From: Comamonas sp. JUb58
GTDB lineage: Bacteria > Pseudomonadota > Gammaproteobacteria > Burkholderiales > Burkholderiaceae_C
DNA: 64,000 nucleotides
Direction of reading: 5' to 3'
Assembly: GCF_004364775.1 (NCBI RefSeq)
Contig: NZ_SOAL01000016.1
Coordinates: 84,307 to 148,306 of the forward strand
Within the stretch, counting starts at the first letter, position 1; each line of letters opens with the position of its first letter. Shown here piece by piece: positions 52,327 to 61,742 of the stretch. The position numbers were made by a program, and so were the translations under genes. The notes beneath the pieces were generated by a model that did not search any database, was not told the DNA's origin, and worked only from the letters and a program-made list of their open reading frames with translations.

Positions 52327-53814
52327 ATGCAAAAGTTCGATGAGATGTACCAGGGCCTGCCTTATGCAGCAGGTGCCGAAAGAGCGCACTACCAAAGCTA
52401 TGCCAAATGGTTGCAGCAGCAGCCTTTTGAGAAGATGCAGGCCTTGCGGGAGGAGGCCGAACTGATATTCCGCCGCGTGGGGATCACCTTCGCGGTCTAT
52501 GGCGAAAAGGACGAAGACGGCTCGGGCACCGAGCGCCTGATTCCCTTTGATCTGATCCCGCGCATCATCCCCTCGCACGAGTGGTCGCAGATGCAAAAGG
52601 GCCTGGTGCAGCGCGTGGCCGCCCTCAACCGCTTTATCCACGATGTCTACCACGACCAGGAAATCCTGAAAGCCGGCATCATCCCGCGCGACCTGGTGCT
52701 GGAGAACAGCCAGTACCGGCCCGAGATGCGGGGCGTGCATGTGCCGCTGGACACCTATGCGCACATTGCCGGCATCGACATCGTGCGCGCCGCTGAGGCC
52801 GATGGCAGCGGCACCTACTATGTGCTGGAAGACAATCTGCGCGTGCCGTCGGGCGTGTCGTACATGCTGGAAAACCGCCGCATGATGATGCGCCTCTTCC
52901 CCGGCCTGTTCAGCAGCCATGCGGTCGCTCCGGTGGCCCATTACCCGGATCTGCTGCTGGACACCTTGCGCACCAGCGCGCCCAACCATGCCGCCAACAA
53001 CCCGACCGTGGTGGTGCTGACGCCGGGCATGTACAACAGCGCCTATTTTGAGCATGCCTTCCTCGCCCAGCAAATGGGCGTGGAGCTGGTCGAAGGCCAG
53101 GATCTGCTGGTGCGCGATGACGTGGTCTATATGCGCACCACGCAGGGCCTGCAGCGCGTGGATGTGATCTACCGCCGGGTGGATGATGATTTTCTGGACC
53201 CCCAGGTTTTTCGCCCTAACTCAACCTTGGGTTGTGCCGGCCTGATGCGCGCCTACCGCAAGGGCAATGTGGCGATCTGCAATGCGGTGGGCACCGGCGT
53301 GGCCGATGACAAATCGGTCTACCCCTATGTGCCAGCGATGATCCGCTTCTACCTGGGCGAAGAGGCCATTCTGAAGAACGTACCGACCTGGATGTGCCGC
53401 AAGCCCGATGACCTGGCCTATGTGCTGGACCACCTCGATGAGCTGGTGGTCAAGGAAGTGCATGGCGCCGGCGGCTACGGCATGCTGATTGGCCCGGCCT
53501 CCACCCGTGCCGAGATCGAGGCCTTCCGCGCCGTGCTCAAGGCCAAGCCCAACGGCTATATCGCCCAGCCGACCTTGAGCCTGTCGAGCAGCCCCACCTA
53601 TGTGGAAAGCGGCATCGCGCCGCGCCACATCGATCTGCGGCCCTTTGTGCTGAGCGGCAAGGATGTGCAGATGGTGCCCGGCGGCCTGACGCGCGTGGCG
53701 CTCAAGGATGGCTCACTGGTGGTCAACTCCTCGCAAGGCGGTGGCACCAAGGACACCTGGGTGCTGCGTGGCCCCGAGGACGATTACAGCGAGTGGGATG
53801 GCATGCAGCAGTGA
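52327..53814 (+). CDS. Circularly permuted ATP-grasp type 2 protein
   Basis: A 495-residue protein of the family starting MQKFDEMYQG, with FDLIPRIIPSHEWSQMQKGLVQRVAALNRFIHDVYHDQEIL, RVPSGVSYMLENR and VKEVHGAGGYGMLIGP. The family is a permuted ATP-grasp fold predicted to form peptide or amide bonds, generally beside an alpha-E gene and often a transglutaminase. The substrate is unknown. The ATG at 52327 is the conserved start. It lies 60 bases after comEC and 55 before the alpha-E gene. Confidence 0.93.
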   Translation: MQKFDEMYQGLPYAAGAERAHYQSYAKWLQQQPFEKMQALREEAELIFRRVGITFAVYGEKDEDGSGTERLIPFDLIPRIIPSHEWSQMQKGLVQRVAALNRFIHDVYHDQEILKAGIIPRDLVLENSQYRPEMRGVHVPLDTYAHIAGIDIVRAAEADGSGTYYVLEDNLRVPSGVSYMLENRRMMMRLFPGLFSSHAVAPVAHYPDLLLDTLRTSAPNHAANNPTVVVLTPGMYNSAYFEHAFLAQQMGVELVEGQDLLVRDDVVYMRTTQGLQRVDVIYRRVDDDFLDPQVFRPNSTLGCAGLMRAYRKGNVAICNAVGTGVADDKSVYPYVPAMIRFYLGEEAILKNVPTWMCRKPDDLAYVLDHLDELVVKEVHGAGGYGMLIGPASTRAEIEAFRAVLKAKPNGYIAQPTLSLSSSPTYVESGIAPRHIDLRPFVLSGKDVQMVPGGLTRVALKDGSLVVNSSQGGGTKDTWVLRGPEDDYSEWDGMQQ

Positions 53815-53869
53815 ACCCAACTGGTTCCTGAATGAAAGCCCTCCATCTGCCTAGCGAAAGAATGTCACT

Positions 53870-54844
53870 ATGTTGAGCCGAACCGCCGACCACCTCTACT
53901 GGATGTCCCGCTACACCGAGCGGGCGGAAAACACTGCCCGCATGCTCAATGTGAGCTACGAGACCTCCATGCTGCCGCAGTCCGCCACGGCAGCGGCCAA
54001 GGCCTGGCAAAGCGTGCTGTCCATCAGCGAGCTGCTGCCGGCCTACTATGAGCGCCATGACGAAATCACCCTTGATGGGGTGCTGCACTTCATGGTGCGC
54101 GACGAAACCAATACCTCGTCGATCTACAGCTGCCTGCTGGCCGCGCGTGAGAACGCGCGTGCCGTGCGCGGCGCGCTGACCACCGAAGCCTGGGAGACCC
54201 TGAACTCGACCTGGCTCGATGTGAACCGCTTGTTCAAGGCCAAGAAGTTCGAGAACGACCCGGCCAAGTTCTTTGAATGGGTCAAGCTGCGCTCGCACCT
54301 GTCGCGCGGCGTTGTGTCGGGCACGATGCTGCAGGACGATGCCTTTCTGTTCTTGCGCCTGGGCACCTTCATCGAGCGGGCCGACAACACCGCGCGTCTG
54401 CTGGATGTGCGCTTCCATGCGGTCAAGAACGATTACCACGGCTCCTACCAGCCGGGCAAGGGCGGCCAGCCGTCGGACTTCTACCACTGGAGCGCGATCT
54501 TGCGCAGCGTCTCGGCCTTTGAGGTGTACCGCAAGGTCTACCGCAATGTGATCACGCCCGAGCGCGTGGCCGAGATGCTGATTCTGCGGCGTGATATGCC
54601 ACGCTCGCTGCATGCCAGCATGTACGAGGTGGTGCAGATTCTGCAGGCCGTTGCCAACGACCATTCGGCCGAGACCCAGCGCCAGGCCGGCCTGCTGCTG
54701 GCCGAGCTGCAGTACGGCCGCATCGATGAGCTTTTGGCCACCGGACTGCATGCCTTCCTGGTGCGCTTTCTGGAGCGGGTGCATGCACTGGGTGGCCGCA
54801 TTGGCCAGGATTTTCTGGCGACCACGGAGCCGGCGGCAGCCTGA
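53870..54844 (+). CDS. Alpha-E domain protein
   Basis: A 324-residue all-helical protein that begins MLSRTADHLYWMSRYTERAENTARML and has a second helical repeat RLGTFIERADNTARLLDVRFHA, both family hallmarks. It is the standard partner of circularly permuted ATP-grasp proteins in a predicted peptide-synthesis or modification system. The transglutaminase and proteasome-like genes that often follow are absent here; a terminator ends the pair. Confidence 0.93.
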   Translation: MLSRTADHLYWMSRYTERAENTARMLNVSYETSMLPQSATAAAKAWQSVLSISELLPAYYERHDEITLDGVLHFMVRDETNTSSIYSCLLAARENARAVRGALTTEAWETLNSTWLDVNRLFKAKKFENDPAKFFEWVKLRSHLSRGVVSGTMLQDDAFLFLRLGTFIERADNTARLLDVRFHAVKNDYHGSYQPGKGGQPSDFYHWSAILRSVSAFEVYRKVYRNVITPERVAEMLILRRDMPRSLHASMYEVVQILQAVANDHSAETQRQAGLLLAELQYGRIDELLATGLHAFLVRFLERVHALGGRIGQDFLATTEPAAA

Positions 54845-54864
54845 TTCACGACAAGCCGAAAAGG

Positions 54865-54898
54865 AAAAAAGGCTGCGGTGTTTATCGCAGCCTTTTTT
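54865..54898. terminator. Bidirectional terminator
   Basis: AAAAAAGGCTGCG and CGCAGCCTTTTTT form a 13-pair symmetric structure over an 8-base loop between the alpha-E gene and the convergent TonB receptor gene. Confidence 0.92.
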
Positions 54899-54951
54899 GC
54901 ATCCATCTCGCGGGCATTCCACCGCCCGCGATCCGCGCTGGTCCCTGGCGA

Positions 54952-57150
54952 TCAGTAGCGGTAAGTGGCCGTCAGCAGAAAGTTGCGACGCTCGCCGTAG
55001 AAGCAGTCCCCGCGTGACAGGCACTGCGTGATCACGACCTTGTCGGTCAGGTTGTTGGCATGGAAGGCCAGGCGCCAGTCACCGCTGTCGTAGGCCACCA
55101 TGGCATCGGTCAGCAAGGACGAGGGTGTGTCGATGGCGCTGGTGCCCGACCACTGCGAGCCGGTGTAGCGCAGGCCGGCGCCGACGCTCCAGCCGCCGCG
55201 CCCTTGGCTGGCGAAGCGGTGCGTCAGCCAGCTCGATGCCATATGGCGCGAGACGGCGGCCACGCGCTGGCCCTGGTCGCCGGCATTGCTGCGGCTGATC
55301 TTGGCGTCGGTGTAGGCATAGGCGACCGTCCAATCCCAGCTTTTGTCCAGGCTGGCGGTCATCTCTGCTTCAAAGCCCTGGGTCTTGACCTCGCCCAGCT
55401 GCAGGCTGTTGAGCGGGTTGGCCGGGTCATTGGTCTTGCGGTTTTGCTCACGCAGGCTGTAGACGGCGGCATAGCCGGAGATGCCCCTGCCTTCGGGGAT
55501 CCACTTCACACCGGCCTCGACCTGCTTGCCGCGCTGCGGCTTGTAGGGCGTGCCGTAAAAGTCCACGCCGCCCAGCGGCTGGAAGGACTCGGTATAGCTG
55601 ATGTAGGGCGCCCAGCCGCCACCGGCCTGGTAGGTCAGACCGACGCGCTTGGTCCAGGCCGAATCGTCGGCAGCGGCGGCAGGCCGGCCTTCGGTCTCTG
55701 TCTTGGCATGGTCGCGGCGCAGGCCGGCCGTGGCGCTCCAGTCGCCCCAGCGCAGCTGGTCCTGCAGGTAAAAGCCCAGCTGGCGCTGCGACACATTGGG
55801 CGCTTGCACCAGTTGCGATGCCGAGGGCGGCGTGAACGAGCCGTAGACGGGGTTGTAGACATCCAGCGGCGTGCCCAGCGCACGCCAGCTAGCGGTGCTG
55901 GTGGTGTTGCGCTGCCAGTCCATGCCGGCCAGCACCGTGTGCTGCACATCGCCGGTCTGCAGCTTGCCTTCCAGCTGGGTATCGACCAACAGCATGCGGC
56001 CGCCATTGATATTCCAGACGGCATCGCGCTGCACCGTGCGGCCATCGGCATCGAACACCGGCCGGGCAGGGCGGCCTGCGGCAGCATTGGCGGCAAAGCT
56101 GGTGTAGAGCGTGCGGTAGTCCACCTCGCTGGTGGTGCGGCGCAGGTTTTGGCGCAGGGTCCAGTGGTCGTTCAGCTGGTGGCTAAACAGGTAGCCAAAG
56201 GACTTGTTCTCGGAGTCGTACTTGTCAAAGTTCGGCTCGCTGATGAAGGTGCTGGTGGGAATCTGGCCGTAGGGGCTGGGCAGGCGCGTGCCTTGCCAGG
56301 GGAAGAACTGGGTGATCGAGCCACTCTTGTCCTTGTGGTACATGGCCTGCAAGGTCAGTGAGGTGCCGGCAAAAGGCTTGAAGGTCAGCGACGGCGCAAT
56401 GACCAGGCGGTCGTCCTTGACATGGTCGACCTGGGTGTTGCTGTCGCGGCCCACCGCCACCAGGCGGTAGAGCCAGCGGCCCTCGTCATCAATGGGGCCG
56501 GTGATGTCGCTGGCAATCTGCTTGCGGTCATGGCTGCCCAGCTGCAGCTGTACTTCGCGCTGGGGCTGGTCCAGCGGGCGCTTGCTGGTCAGGTTGAGCA
56601 CGCCGCCCACGCTGCCCTGGCCATAGAGCACCGACGAGGGGCCGCGCAGAAACTCGACCCGCTCCAAGGTATAGGGCTCGACCTTGATGTTGTTGTAGGT
56701 GCCATAGGTGCGCAGCAGGCCATCCTGGTACTGGCTGACATCGCCGCCCCGCGCCTTGAAGCTGTCCACCCGGTTGTCGAAATAGCTGGAGTTGATGCCA
56801 GCCGCATAGCGCGTGGTTTCGCGCAAGGTGGTCACGCCCTGGGCTTCAAACTGGTCGCGGGTCACGACGCTGATGGCCTGCGGGGTCTCGATCAGCGGGG
56901 TATCGGTCTTGGTGGCGGAGAGGGCGCGCTTGGCCACAAAGCCCTTGACCGGGCCGGTGGCCGTCTCGGCAGTGGCCTCGCCCTGCACTGTGATGGGCGC
57001 AAGCGTGGTCTCTGCCGGTGCTGCCGGCGCGGGCGTGGCGCTTTGCGCCAGCGCGTTGCCGCCCCAGCAGGCCAGAGCGGCCCACAAGGCCGTGTGCAAT
57101 GCGGTATGCAGCGCACGCGGCGCGGCTGCGGAGATCAGGGTGTCAGACAT
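54952..57150 (-). CDS. TonB-dependent siderophore receptor
   Basis: A 732-residue outer-membrane receptor: signal peptide ending GGNALAQS, then a plug domain (KTDTPLIETPQAISVVTRDQFEAQGVTTLRETTRYAAGI) with FLRGPSSVLYGQGSVGGVLNL, then a beta-barrel ending in an aromatic residue (LLTATYRY). The plug wording is that of the FhuE/FpvA/ferrichrome-iron receptor group, so it should import a ferric siderophore. No siderophore synthesis genes are in the window. A Fur-like box lies about 270 bases upstream. Confidence 0.93.
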   Translation of the reverse strand: MSDTLISAAAPRALHTALHTALWAALACWGGNALAQSATPAPAAPAETTLAPITVQGEATAETATGPVKGFVAKRALSATKTDTPLIETPQAISVVTRDQFEAQGVTTLRETTRYAAGINSSYFDNRVDSFKARGGDVSQYQDGLLRTYGTYNNIKVEPYTLERVEFLRGPSSVLYGQGSVGGVLNLTSKRPLDQPQREVQLQLGSHDRKQIASDITGPIDDEGRWLYRLVAVGRDSNTQVDHVKDDRLVIAPSLTFKPFAGTSLTLQAMYHKDKSGSITQFFPWQGTRLPSPYGQIPTSTFISEPNFDKYDSENKSFGYLFSHQLNDHWTLRQNLRRTTSEVDYRTLYTSFAANAAAGRPARPVFDADGRTVQRDAVWNINGGRMLLVDTQLEGKLQTGDVQHTVLAGMDWQRNTTSTASWRALGTPLDVYNPVYGSFTPPSASQLVQAPNVSQRQLGFYLQDQLRWGDWSATAGLRRDHAKTETEGRPAAAADDSAWTKRVGLTYQAGGGWAPYISYTESFQPLGGVDFYGTPYKPQRGKQVEAGVKWIPEGRGISGYAAVYSLREQNRKTNDPANPLNSLQLGEVKTQGFEAEMTASLDKSWDWTVAYAYTDAKISRSNAGDQGQRVAAVSRHMASSWLTHRFASQGRGGWSVGAGLRYTGSQWSGTSAIDTPSSLLTDAMVAYDSGDWRLAFHANNLTDKVVITQCLSRGDCFYGERRNFLLTATYRY

Positions 57151-57418
57151 GGTGATCGGGTGTTGAACGCGGAAAAACGGCGCGCTGACAAGCTCAGCGC
57201 CAGAGCTTTACCGGGCCTGACCACGGGCCATGCGGGGAGGCTGCGCAGTGGATGCAGCTGCTGACATCCAAGGCGCCGAGCAGCGGCCTGGTGGACCGCG
57301 AGGCGAAGCAATAGGTGTGCACGCAGCATGGCGTTGGGGATGACCCGGTACGCTGGCTGGCACCGGTAAACAAACGATGCTGGCGTGCGAAGAAAGATGA
57401 AGGCGCAGTGTAATTGAA

Positions 57419-57438
57419 GTTGAGAATGATTACTGTTT
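57419..57438. promoter_or_regulatory. Fur-box-like site
   Basis: GTTGAGAATGATTACTGTTT resembles the Fur consensus of NATNAT hexamers (GAGAATGATTACT against GATAATGATAATC). It lies in the gap upstream of the siderophore receptor and downstream of bfr. The receptor is the likely target. Confidence 0.5.
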
Positions 57439-57476
57439 AACCATCGATGCAAGCAGGTTTGTGCGACAGATACAAC

Positions 57477-57501
57477 AAAAAAGGACCCGAAGGTCCTTTT
57501 T
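57477..57501. terminator. Terminator after bfr
   Basis: AAAAAGGACC-CGAA-GGTCCTTTTT: a perfect stem with flanking A and T runs, 25 bases past the bfr stop. It works in both directions. Confidence 0.9.
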
Positions 57502-57525
57502 GTGGTGTGTTGCAGCGCGGGCGCC

Positions 57526-58002
57526 TTATTCGACTTCGCCCATGATGGACTGCAGGTAGTTCTGGATGCCGACCTTGTCGACCAGGTCCAGCTGGGTTTC
57601 CAGAAAATCGATGTGCTCTTCGGTGTCGTCCAGGATCTTTTGCAGCAGGTCGCGCGAGACATAGTCACGCACGGTCTCGCAGTGGGCAATGCCATCCTTG
57701 ATGGTGGCTTGGGCGGCTTGCTCCAGACGCAGGTCGCAGGCCAGGGCTTCTGGCACGTCTTCACCGATCTGCAGCTTGCCCAGGTCTTGCAGGTTGGGCA
57801 GGCCGTCCAGCATGAAGATGCGGTCCATCAGCCAGTCGGCATGCTTCATCTCGCCAATCGATTCCTCGTATTCCTTCTTGGCCAGCTTGTCCAGACCCCA
57901 GTGCTTGTACATGCGGTAATGCAGAAAGTACTGGTTGATGGCGGTGAGTTCGTTCTTCAGCTGCGCTTGCAGAAAACCGATGACCTTGGGATCGCCTTTC
58001 AT
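57526..58002 (-). CDS. bfr: Bacterioferritin
   Basis: A 158-residue four-helix iron-storage protein. Ferroxidase ligands lie in [21 protein letters not shown] (Glu18), EEYEES-type [18 protein letters not shown] (with Glu51 and His54), and the second half [13 protein letters not shown]. Met52 is the haem-binding residue, so this is a haem-type bacterioferritin. No bacterioferritin-associated ferredoxin gene is adjacent. Its place beside the siderophore receptor and ahpCF makes an iron and peroxide group. Confidence 0.96.
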   Translation of the reverse strand: MKGDPKVIGFLQAQLKNELTAINQYFLHYRMYKHWGLDKLAKKEYEESIGEMKHADWLMDRIFMLDGLPNLQDLGKLQIGEDVPEALACDLRLEQAAQATIKDGIAHCETVRDYVSRDLLQKILDDTEEHIDFLETQLDLVDKVGIQNYLQSIMGEVE

Positions 58003-58410
58003 GGTGGGCTCCTTCTCTTGTGTGAATGACGGGTGTTGGGGCTATTGTCCTTGCGAAAGGTCAAGCAACCAAACCAGGCAGCGCTTATCCCCCGTGCTTT
58101 CGCTCTGGCTGCGTGTAAGGCTGAGTCGTGTTCTCATTTGACGTCGCCCGCACCTTGCTTGCATGATGCGGCTTGCTGCAGCGCAACTGGGCTGTCATGG
58201 CGCTGTGCTAAGTTGCAGCGAACAGGGCGCAGTGCGTTGCGCAGGCTTGCAAAATCTGCATACGCCCGCATATAGCAATCTGCCTTGGGTCAGTATTTGA
58301 ATAATAGTTTGTTTAAATTGAAATCATTATATTAATTGAGTTGATCAATTATTAAGAAGTTTCTACACTAACCCCTGTCAATCGTTTTTACTCAACAGAA
58401 GGAAACCACC
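58003..58410. other. Divergent control region of bfr and ahpC
   Basis: A 408-base gap with no gene. The part near ahpC (about 58293-58366) is markedly AT-rich with several short dyads (ATTGAGTTGATCAATT among them), a likely promoter and OxyR-type target, but no full OxyR motif could be fixed. Confidence 0.4.
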
Positions 58411-58974
58411 ATGTCCGTACTCAACAGCAAGATCAAGCCTTTCGCGACGCAAGCATTCAAGGATGGCAAGTTCATCGAAGTGACCGAAAAAGACGTCCTG
58501 GGCAAGTGGGCTGTGTTCTTCTTCTACCCTGCTGACTTCACTTTCGTCTGCCCTACCGAACTGGGCGACGTGGCTGACCACTACGCAGAACTGCAAAAGC
58601 TGGGCGTGGAAGTCTATTCCGTGTCCACCGACACCCACTTCGTGCACAAGGCATGGCACGACACCTCGGACACCATCGCCAAGATCAAGTACACCATGCT
58701 GGGTGACCCAACCTGGCAAATCAGCCAGAACTTTGACTGCCTGCGCGAAGGCCAAGGCCTGGCAGACCGTGCCACCTTCATCGTCGATCCAGAAGGCGTG
58801 ATCCAAGCCATGGAAATCACCGCTGAAGGCATCGGCCGCAATGCAGAAGACCTGCTGCGCAAGATCAAGGCTGCCCAGTACGTGGCTTCGCACCCCGGTG
58901 AAGTCTGCCCAGCCAAGTGGCAAGAAGGCGAAAAGACCCTGGCTCCTTCGCTGGACCTGGTCGGCAAGATCTAA
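58411..58974 (+). CDS. ahpC: Alkyl hydroperoxide reductase subunit C (peroxiredoxin)
   Basis: A 187-residue typical 2-Cys peroxiredoxin that reduces H2O2 and organic peroxides. The peroxidatic Cys is in [13 protein letters not shown] (about residue 47), the resolving Cys in [11 protein letters not shown] near the C-terminus. AGAAGGAAACC precedes the ATG. Codon use is biased to the favoured set, as expected for an abundant protein. ahpF follows after a terminator. Confidence 0.97.
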   Translation: MSVLNSKIKPFATQAFKDGKFIEVTEKDVLGKWAVFFFYPADFTFVCPTELGDVADHYAELQKLGVEVYSVSTDTHFVHKAWHDTSDTIAKIKYTMLGDPTWQISQNFDCLREGQGLADRATFIVDPEGVIQAMEITAEGIGRNAEDLLRKIKAAQYVASHPGEVCPAKWQEGEKTLAPSLDLVGKI

Positions 58975-59016
58975 GCCTAAGCTTTTCCTTACTGCTGCAA
59001 TTCCAACGTAGTAGAC

Positions 59017-59050
59017 GCCCGGGTGCCTGGCGCCCGGGCTTTTTGTTTTT
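59017..59050 (+). terminator. Terminator between ahpC and ahpF
   Basis: GCCCGGG and CCCGGGC form the stem, followed by TTTTTGTTTTT. It would make ahpC transcripts more abundant than ahpF read-through, matching the usual excess of AhpC. Confidence 0.85.
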
Positions 59051-59103
59051 GAAAAGTGCTGCAAGCCAACGAGGCTTGGCATAAGAAGTTTGAAGGAAGT
59101 CCC

Positions 59104-60675
59104 ATGCTCGACAACACCATGAAAGCCCAACTGAAAGCCTACCTGGAGCGCTTGACCAAGCCCGTCGAGCTGGTGGCGACCCTGGACGACGGTGACAAGT
59201 CGAAGGAAGTGCGCCAGCTGCTGGCCGATATCAAAGAGCTGAACGACAAGATCACGGTGGTCGAAGACAATGCGGCCGATGTGCGCAAGCCTTCTTTCCT
59301 GATCACCAACCCCGGCACCAATGTGGGCGTGCGCTTCGCTGGCGTGCCCCTGGGCCATGAATTCACCTCGCTGGTGCTGGCGCTGCTGCAGGTGGGTGGT
59401 CACCCATCGAAGGAATCGGCAGAGTTGCTCGAGCAGGTCAAGAACATCGACACGCCCCTGCACTTCGAGACCTTCTACTCGCTGTCGTGCCACAACTGCC
59501 CGGACGTGGTGCAGGCGCTGAACCTGATGTCCGTGCTCAACCCCAAGATCACGCATACCGCGATCGATGGCGGCCTGTTCCAGAAGGAAGTGCAAGAGCG
59601 CGAAATCATGGGCGTGCCCACCGTATTCGTCAACGGCCAGCGTTTTGGCCAGGGCCGCATGGAGCTGGCCGAGATTGTCGCCAAGGTGGACACCGGCGCG
59701 GCAGCCCGCGAAGCGCAAAAGATCTCGGCGAAGGAGGCCTTTGATGTGCTGATCGTCGGCGGTGGCCCTGCTGGCGCAGCCGCAGCGATCTATGCGGCGC
59801 GCAAGGGCATCCGCACCGGCATCGCGGCCGAACGCCTGGGTGGCCAGGTGCTCGACACCGTGGATATCGAGAACTTCATCTCGGTCAACAAGACCGATGG
59901 CCCCAAGTTTGCGGCCGCGATGGAGAGCCATATCCGCGACTACGAGGTCGACATCATGAACCTGCAGACCGCCAAGTCCTTGACGCCAGCAGCGCAAGAG
60001 GGCGGCCTGATCGAGATCGAGACCGAGTCGGGTGCCAAGCTCAAGGCCCGCACGGTGATCCTGTCGACCGGCGCGCGCTGGCGCAACATGAATGTGCCCG
60101 GTGAGGATACCTACCGCACCAAGGGAGTGACCTACTGCCCGCACTGCGATGGCCCGCTCTTCAAGGGCAAGCCTGTGGCGGTGATTGGTGGCGGCAACTC
60201 GGGTGTTGAGGCCGCTATTGACCTGGCTGGCGTGGTGAAGCACGTGACCTTGCTGGAGTTTGCCTCCGAGCTGAAGGCCGATGCCGTGCTGCAGCGCAAG
60301 CTGCGCAGCCTGCCCAATGTGACAGTCATCCTGAATGCGCAGACCACCGAAGTGAACGGTGACGGCAAGAAGGTGACGGGCCTGACCTACAAGGACCGCA
60401 CGAACGACGAGACCAAGACCGTCGCGCTGGAAGGCATCTTTGTGCAGATCGGCCTGCTGCCCAACACCGGCTGGCTCAAGGGCACTGTGCAGCTGACCCC
60501 GTTTGGCGAGATCGAGATCGATGCCAAGGGCCACACGAACCTGCCTGGCGTGTTTGCTGCGGGTGACTGCACCAATGTGCCGTACAAGCAGATCGTCATC
60601 GCCGCAGGTGCTGGTGCGACTGCTGCGCTGAGCGCGTTTGACCACCTGATCCGCACGACGGCACCTGCTGCCTGA
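59104..60675 (+). CDS. ahpF: Alkyl hydroperoxide reductase subunit F
   Basis: A 523-residue NADH-dependent flavoprotein that recycles AhpC. The N-terminal tandem thioredoxin-fold domain has [10 protein letters not shown] (CxxC), the FAD site is [18 protein letters not shown], the second redox pair is [10 protein letters not shown], the NAD(P)H site is [18 protein letters not shown], and [21 protein letters not shown] is the C-terminal FAD motif. The ATG at 59104 ([17 protein letters not shown]) fits the family start; an in-frame ATG upstream lies in the gap after the terminator. Confidence 0.97.
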   Translation: MLDNTMKAQLKAYLERLTKPVELVATLDDGDKSKEVRQLLADIKELNDKITVVEDNAADVRKPSFLITNPGTNVGVRFAGVPLGHEFTSLVLALLQVGGHPSKESAELLEQVKNIDTPLHFETFYSLSCHNCPDVVQALNLMSVLNPKITHTAIDGGLFQKEVQEREIMGVPTVFVNGQRFGQGRMELAEIVAKVDTGAAAREAQKISAKEAFDVLIVGGGPAGAAAAIYAARKGIRTGIAAERLGGQVLDTVDIENFISVNKTDGPKFAAAMESHIRDYEVDIMNLQTAKSLTPAAQEGGLIEIETESGAKLKARTVILSTGARWRNMNVPGEDTYRTKGVTYCPHCDGPLFKGKPVAVIGGGNSGVEAAIDLAGVVKHVTLLEFASELKADAVLQRKLRSLPNVTVILNAQTTEVNGDGKKVTGLTYKDRTNDETKTVALEGIFVQIGLLPNTGWLKGTVQLTPFGEIEIDAKGHTNLPGVFAAGDCTNVPYKQIVIAAGAGATAALSAFDHLIRTTAPAA

Positions 60676-60709
60676 TCTGCCTGATTTGACAGGTAGGCGC
60701 TGAAATGAC

Positions 60710-60740
60710 AATGCCCCGATACCGAAAGGTTCGGGGCATT
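60710..60740 (+). terminator. Hairpin after ahpF
   Basis: AATGCCCCGA and TCGGGGCATT form a 10-pair stem over an 11-base loop, 35 bases past ahpF. The T-run is weak (GTTGC). Confidence 0.6.
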
Positions 60741-60804
60741 GTTGCATCTGGAGGGGCCGGGGCGGCTCAGCCAGCCCAAGCAGGGCTGACGGTGGCGTTG
60801 CGGT

Positions 60805-61725
60805 TTAACCCTGCTTACCGATCAGCAGGTACTCCATCAAAGCCTTTTGTACATGCATGCGGTTCTCGGCCTCGTCCCAGACGACGGACTGCGGGCCGTC
60901 AATGACCTCGGCCTGCACCTCTTCGCCGCGGTGGGCGGGCAGGCAGTGCATGAAGAGGGCGTCCTTCTTGGCGACGGCCATCATGTCGAGGTCCACGCAC
61001 CATTCGGCGAAGGCCTTCTTGCGCTTTTCGTTTTCCTCTTCATAGCCCATGCTGGTCCACACATCGGTGGTCACCAGATCGGCGCCCTTGCAGGCCTCAT
61101 GCGGATCGCTGAACAGCTGGTAGCAGCCCTTGTCGTAGGCGCGGCCGCTGAAGGCCAGTTGCTCATCGATGCCATAGCCGCTGGGCGTGCTGACATGGAC
61201 CTTGAAGCCCAGCAGATTGGCCGCCTGCAGCCAGGTGTTGGCCATGTTGTTGCCATCGCCCACCCAGGCGACCGTTTTGCCCTGGATCGAGCCACGGTGC
61301 TCGATGAAGGTGAAGATGTCGGCCAGGATCTGGCAGGGGTGGAACTCGTTGGTCAAGCCATTGATGACCGGCACGCGCGAGTGCGCTGCAAAGCGCTCGA
61401 TCTTGTCCTGGCCGAAGGTGCGGATCATCACCAGATCGGTCATGCGGCTGATCACGCGGGCGCTGTCCTCGATAGGCTCGGCACGGCCCAGCTGGCTGTC
61501 GCCGGTGGTCAGGTGGACCACCGAGCCGCCCAGCTGGTACATGCCGGCTTCAAAGCTCACGCGGGTGCGGGTGCTGGCCTTCTCGAAGATCATCGCCAAG
61601 GTGCGGTCAGCCAGCGTGTGGTGGGTCACATAGCCCTTGAACTTCTGCTTGATCAGCGTGGCGCGCTTGAGCAAGTATTCATATTCGTCAGCCGTGAAGT
61701 CCTGGAATTGCAGATAGTGTTTCAT
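60805..61725 (-). CDS. argF: Ornithine carbamoyltransferase
   Basis: Makes citrulline from ornithine and carbamoyl phosphate in arginine synthesis. 306 residues with STRTRVSFE (carbamoyl phosphate), HPCQILAD, GDGNNMANTW, and HCLPAHRGEEV with the catalytic Cys. The start at 61725 (MKHYLQFQDFTADEYEYLL) is the family start; an ATG at 61746, which overlaps the argD stop as ATGA, would add seven residues and couple translation. Confidence 0.96.
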   Translation of the reverse strand: MKHYLQFQDFTADEYEYLLKRATLIKQKFKGYVTHHTLADRTLAMIFEKASTRTRVSFEAGMYQLGGSVVHLTTGDSQLGRAEPIEDSARVISRMTDLVMIRTFGQDKIERFAAHSRVPVINGLTNEFHPCQILADIFTFIEHRGSIQGKTVAWVGDGNNMANTWLQAANLLGFKVHVSTPSGYGIDEQLAFSGRAYDKGCYQLFSDPHEACKGADLVTTDVWTSMGYEEENEKRKKAFAEWCVDLDMMAVAKKDALFMHCLPAHRGEEVQAEVIDGPQSVVWDEAENRMHVQKALMEYLLIGKQG

Positions 61726-61742
61726 TGCAGTCTGTCCTGGGC

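Noticed and set aside
58378..60747. 789-codon frame antisense to ahpC and ahpF
   Set aside because: Spans two certain genes and the terminator between them; composition is that of a reverse-frame artefact.
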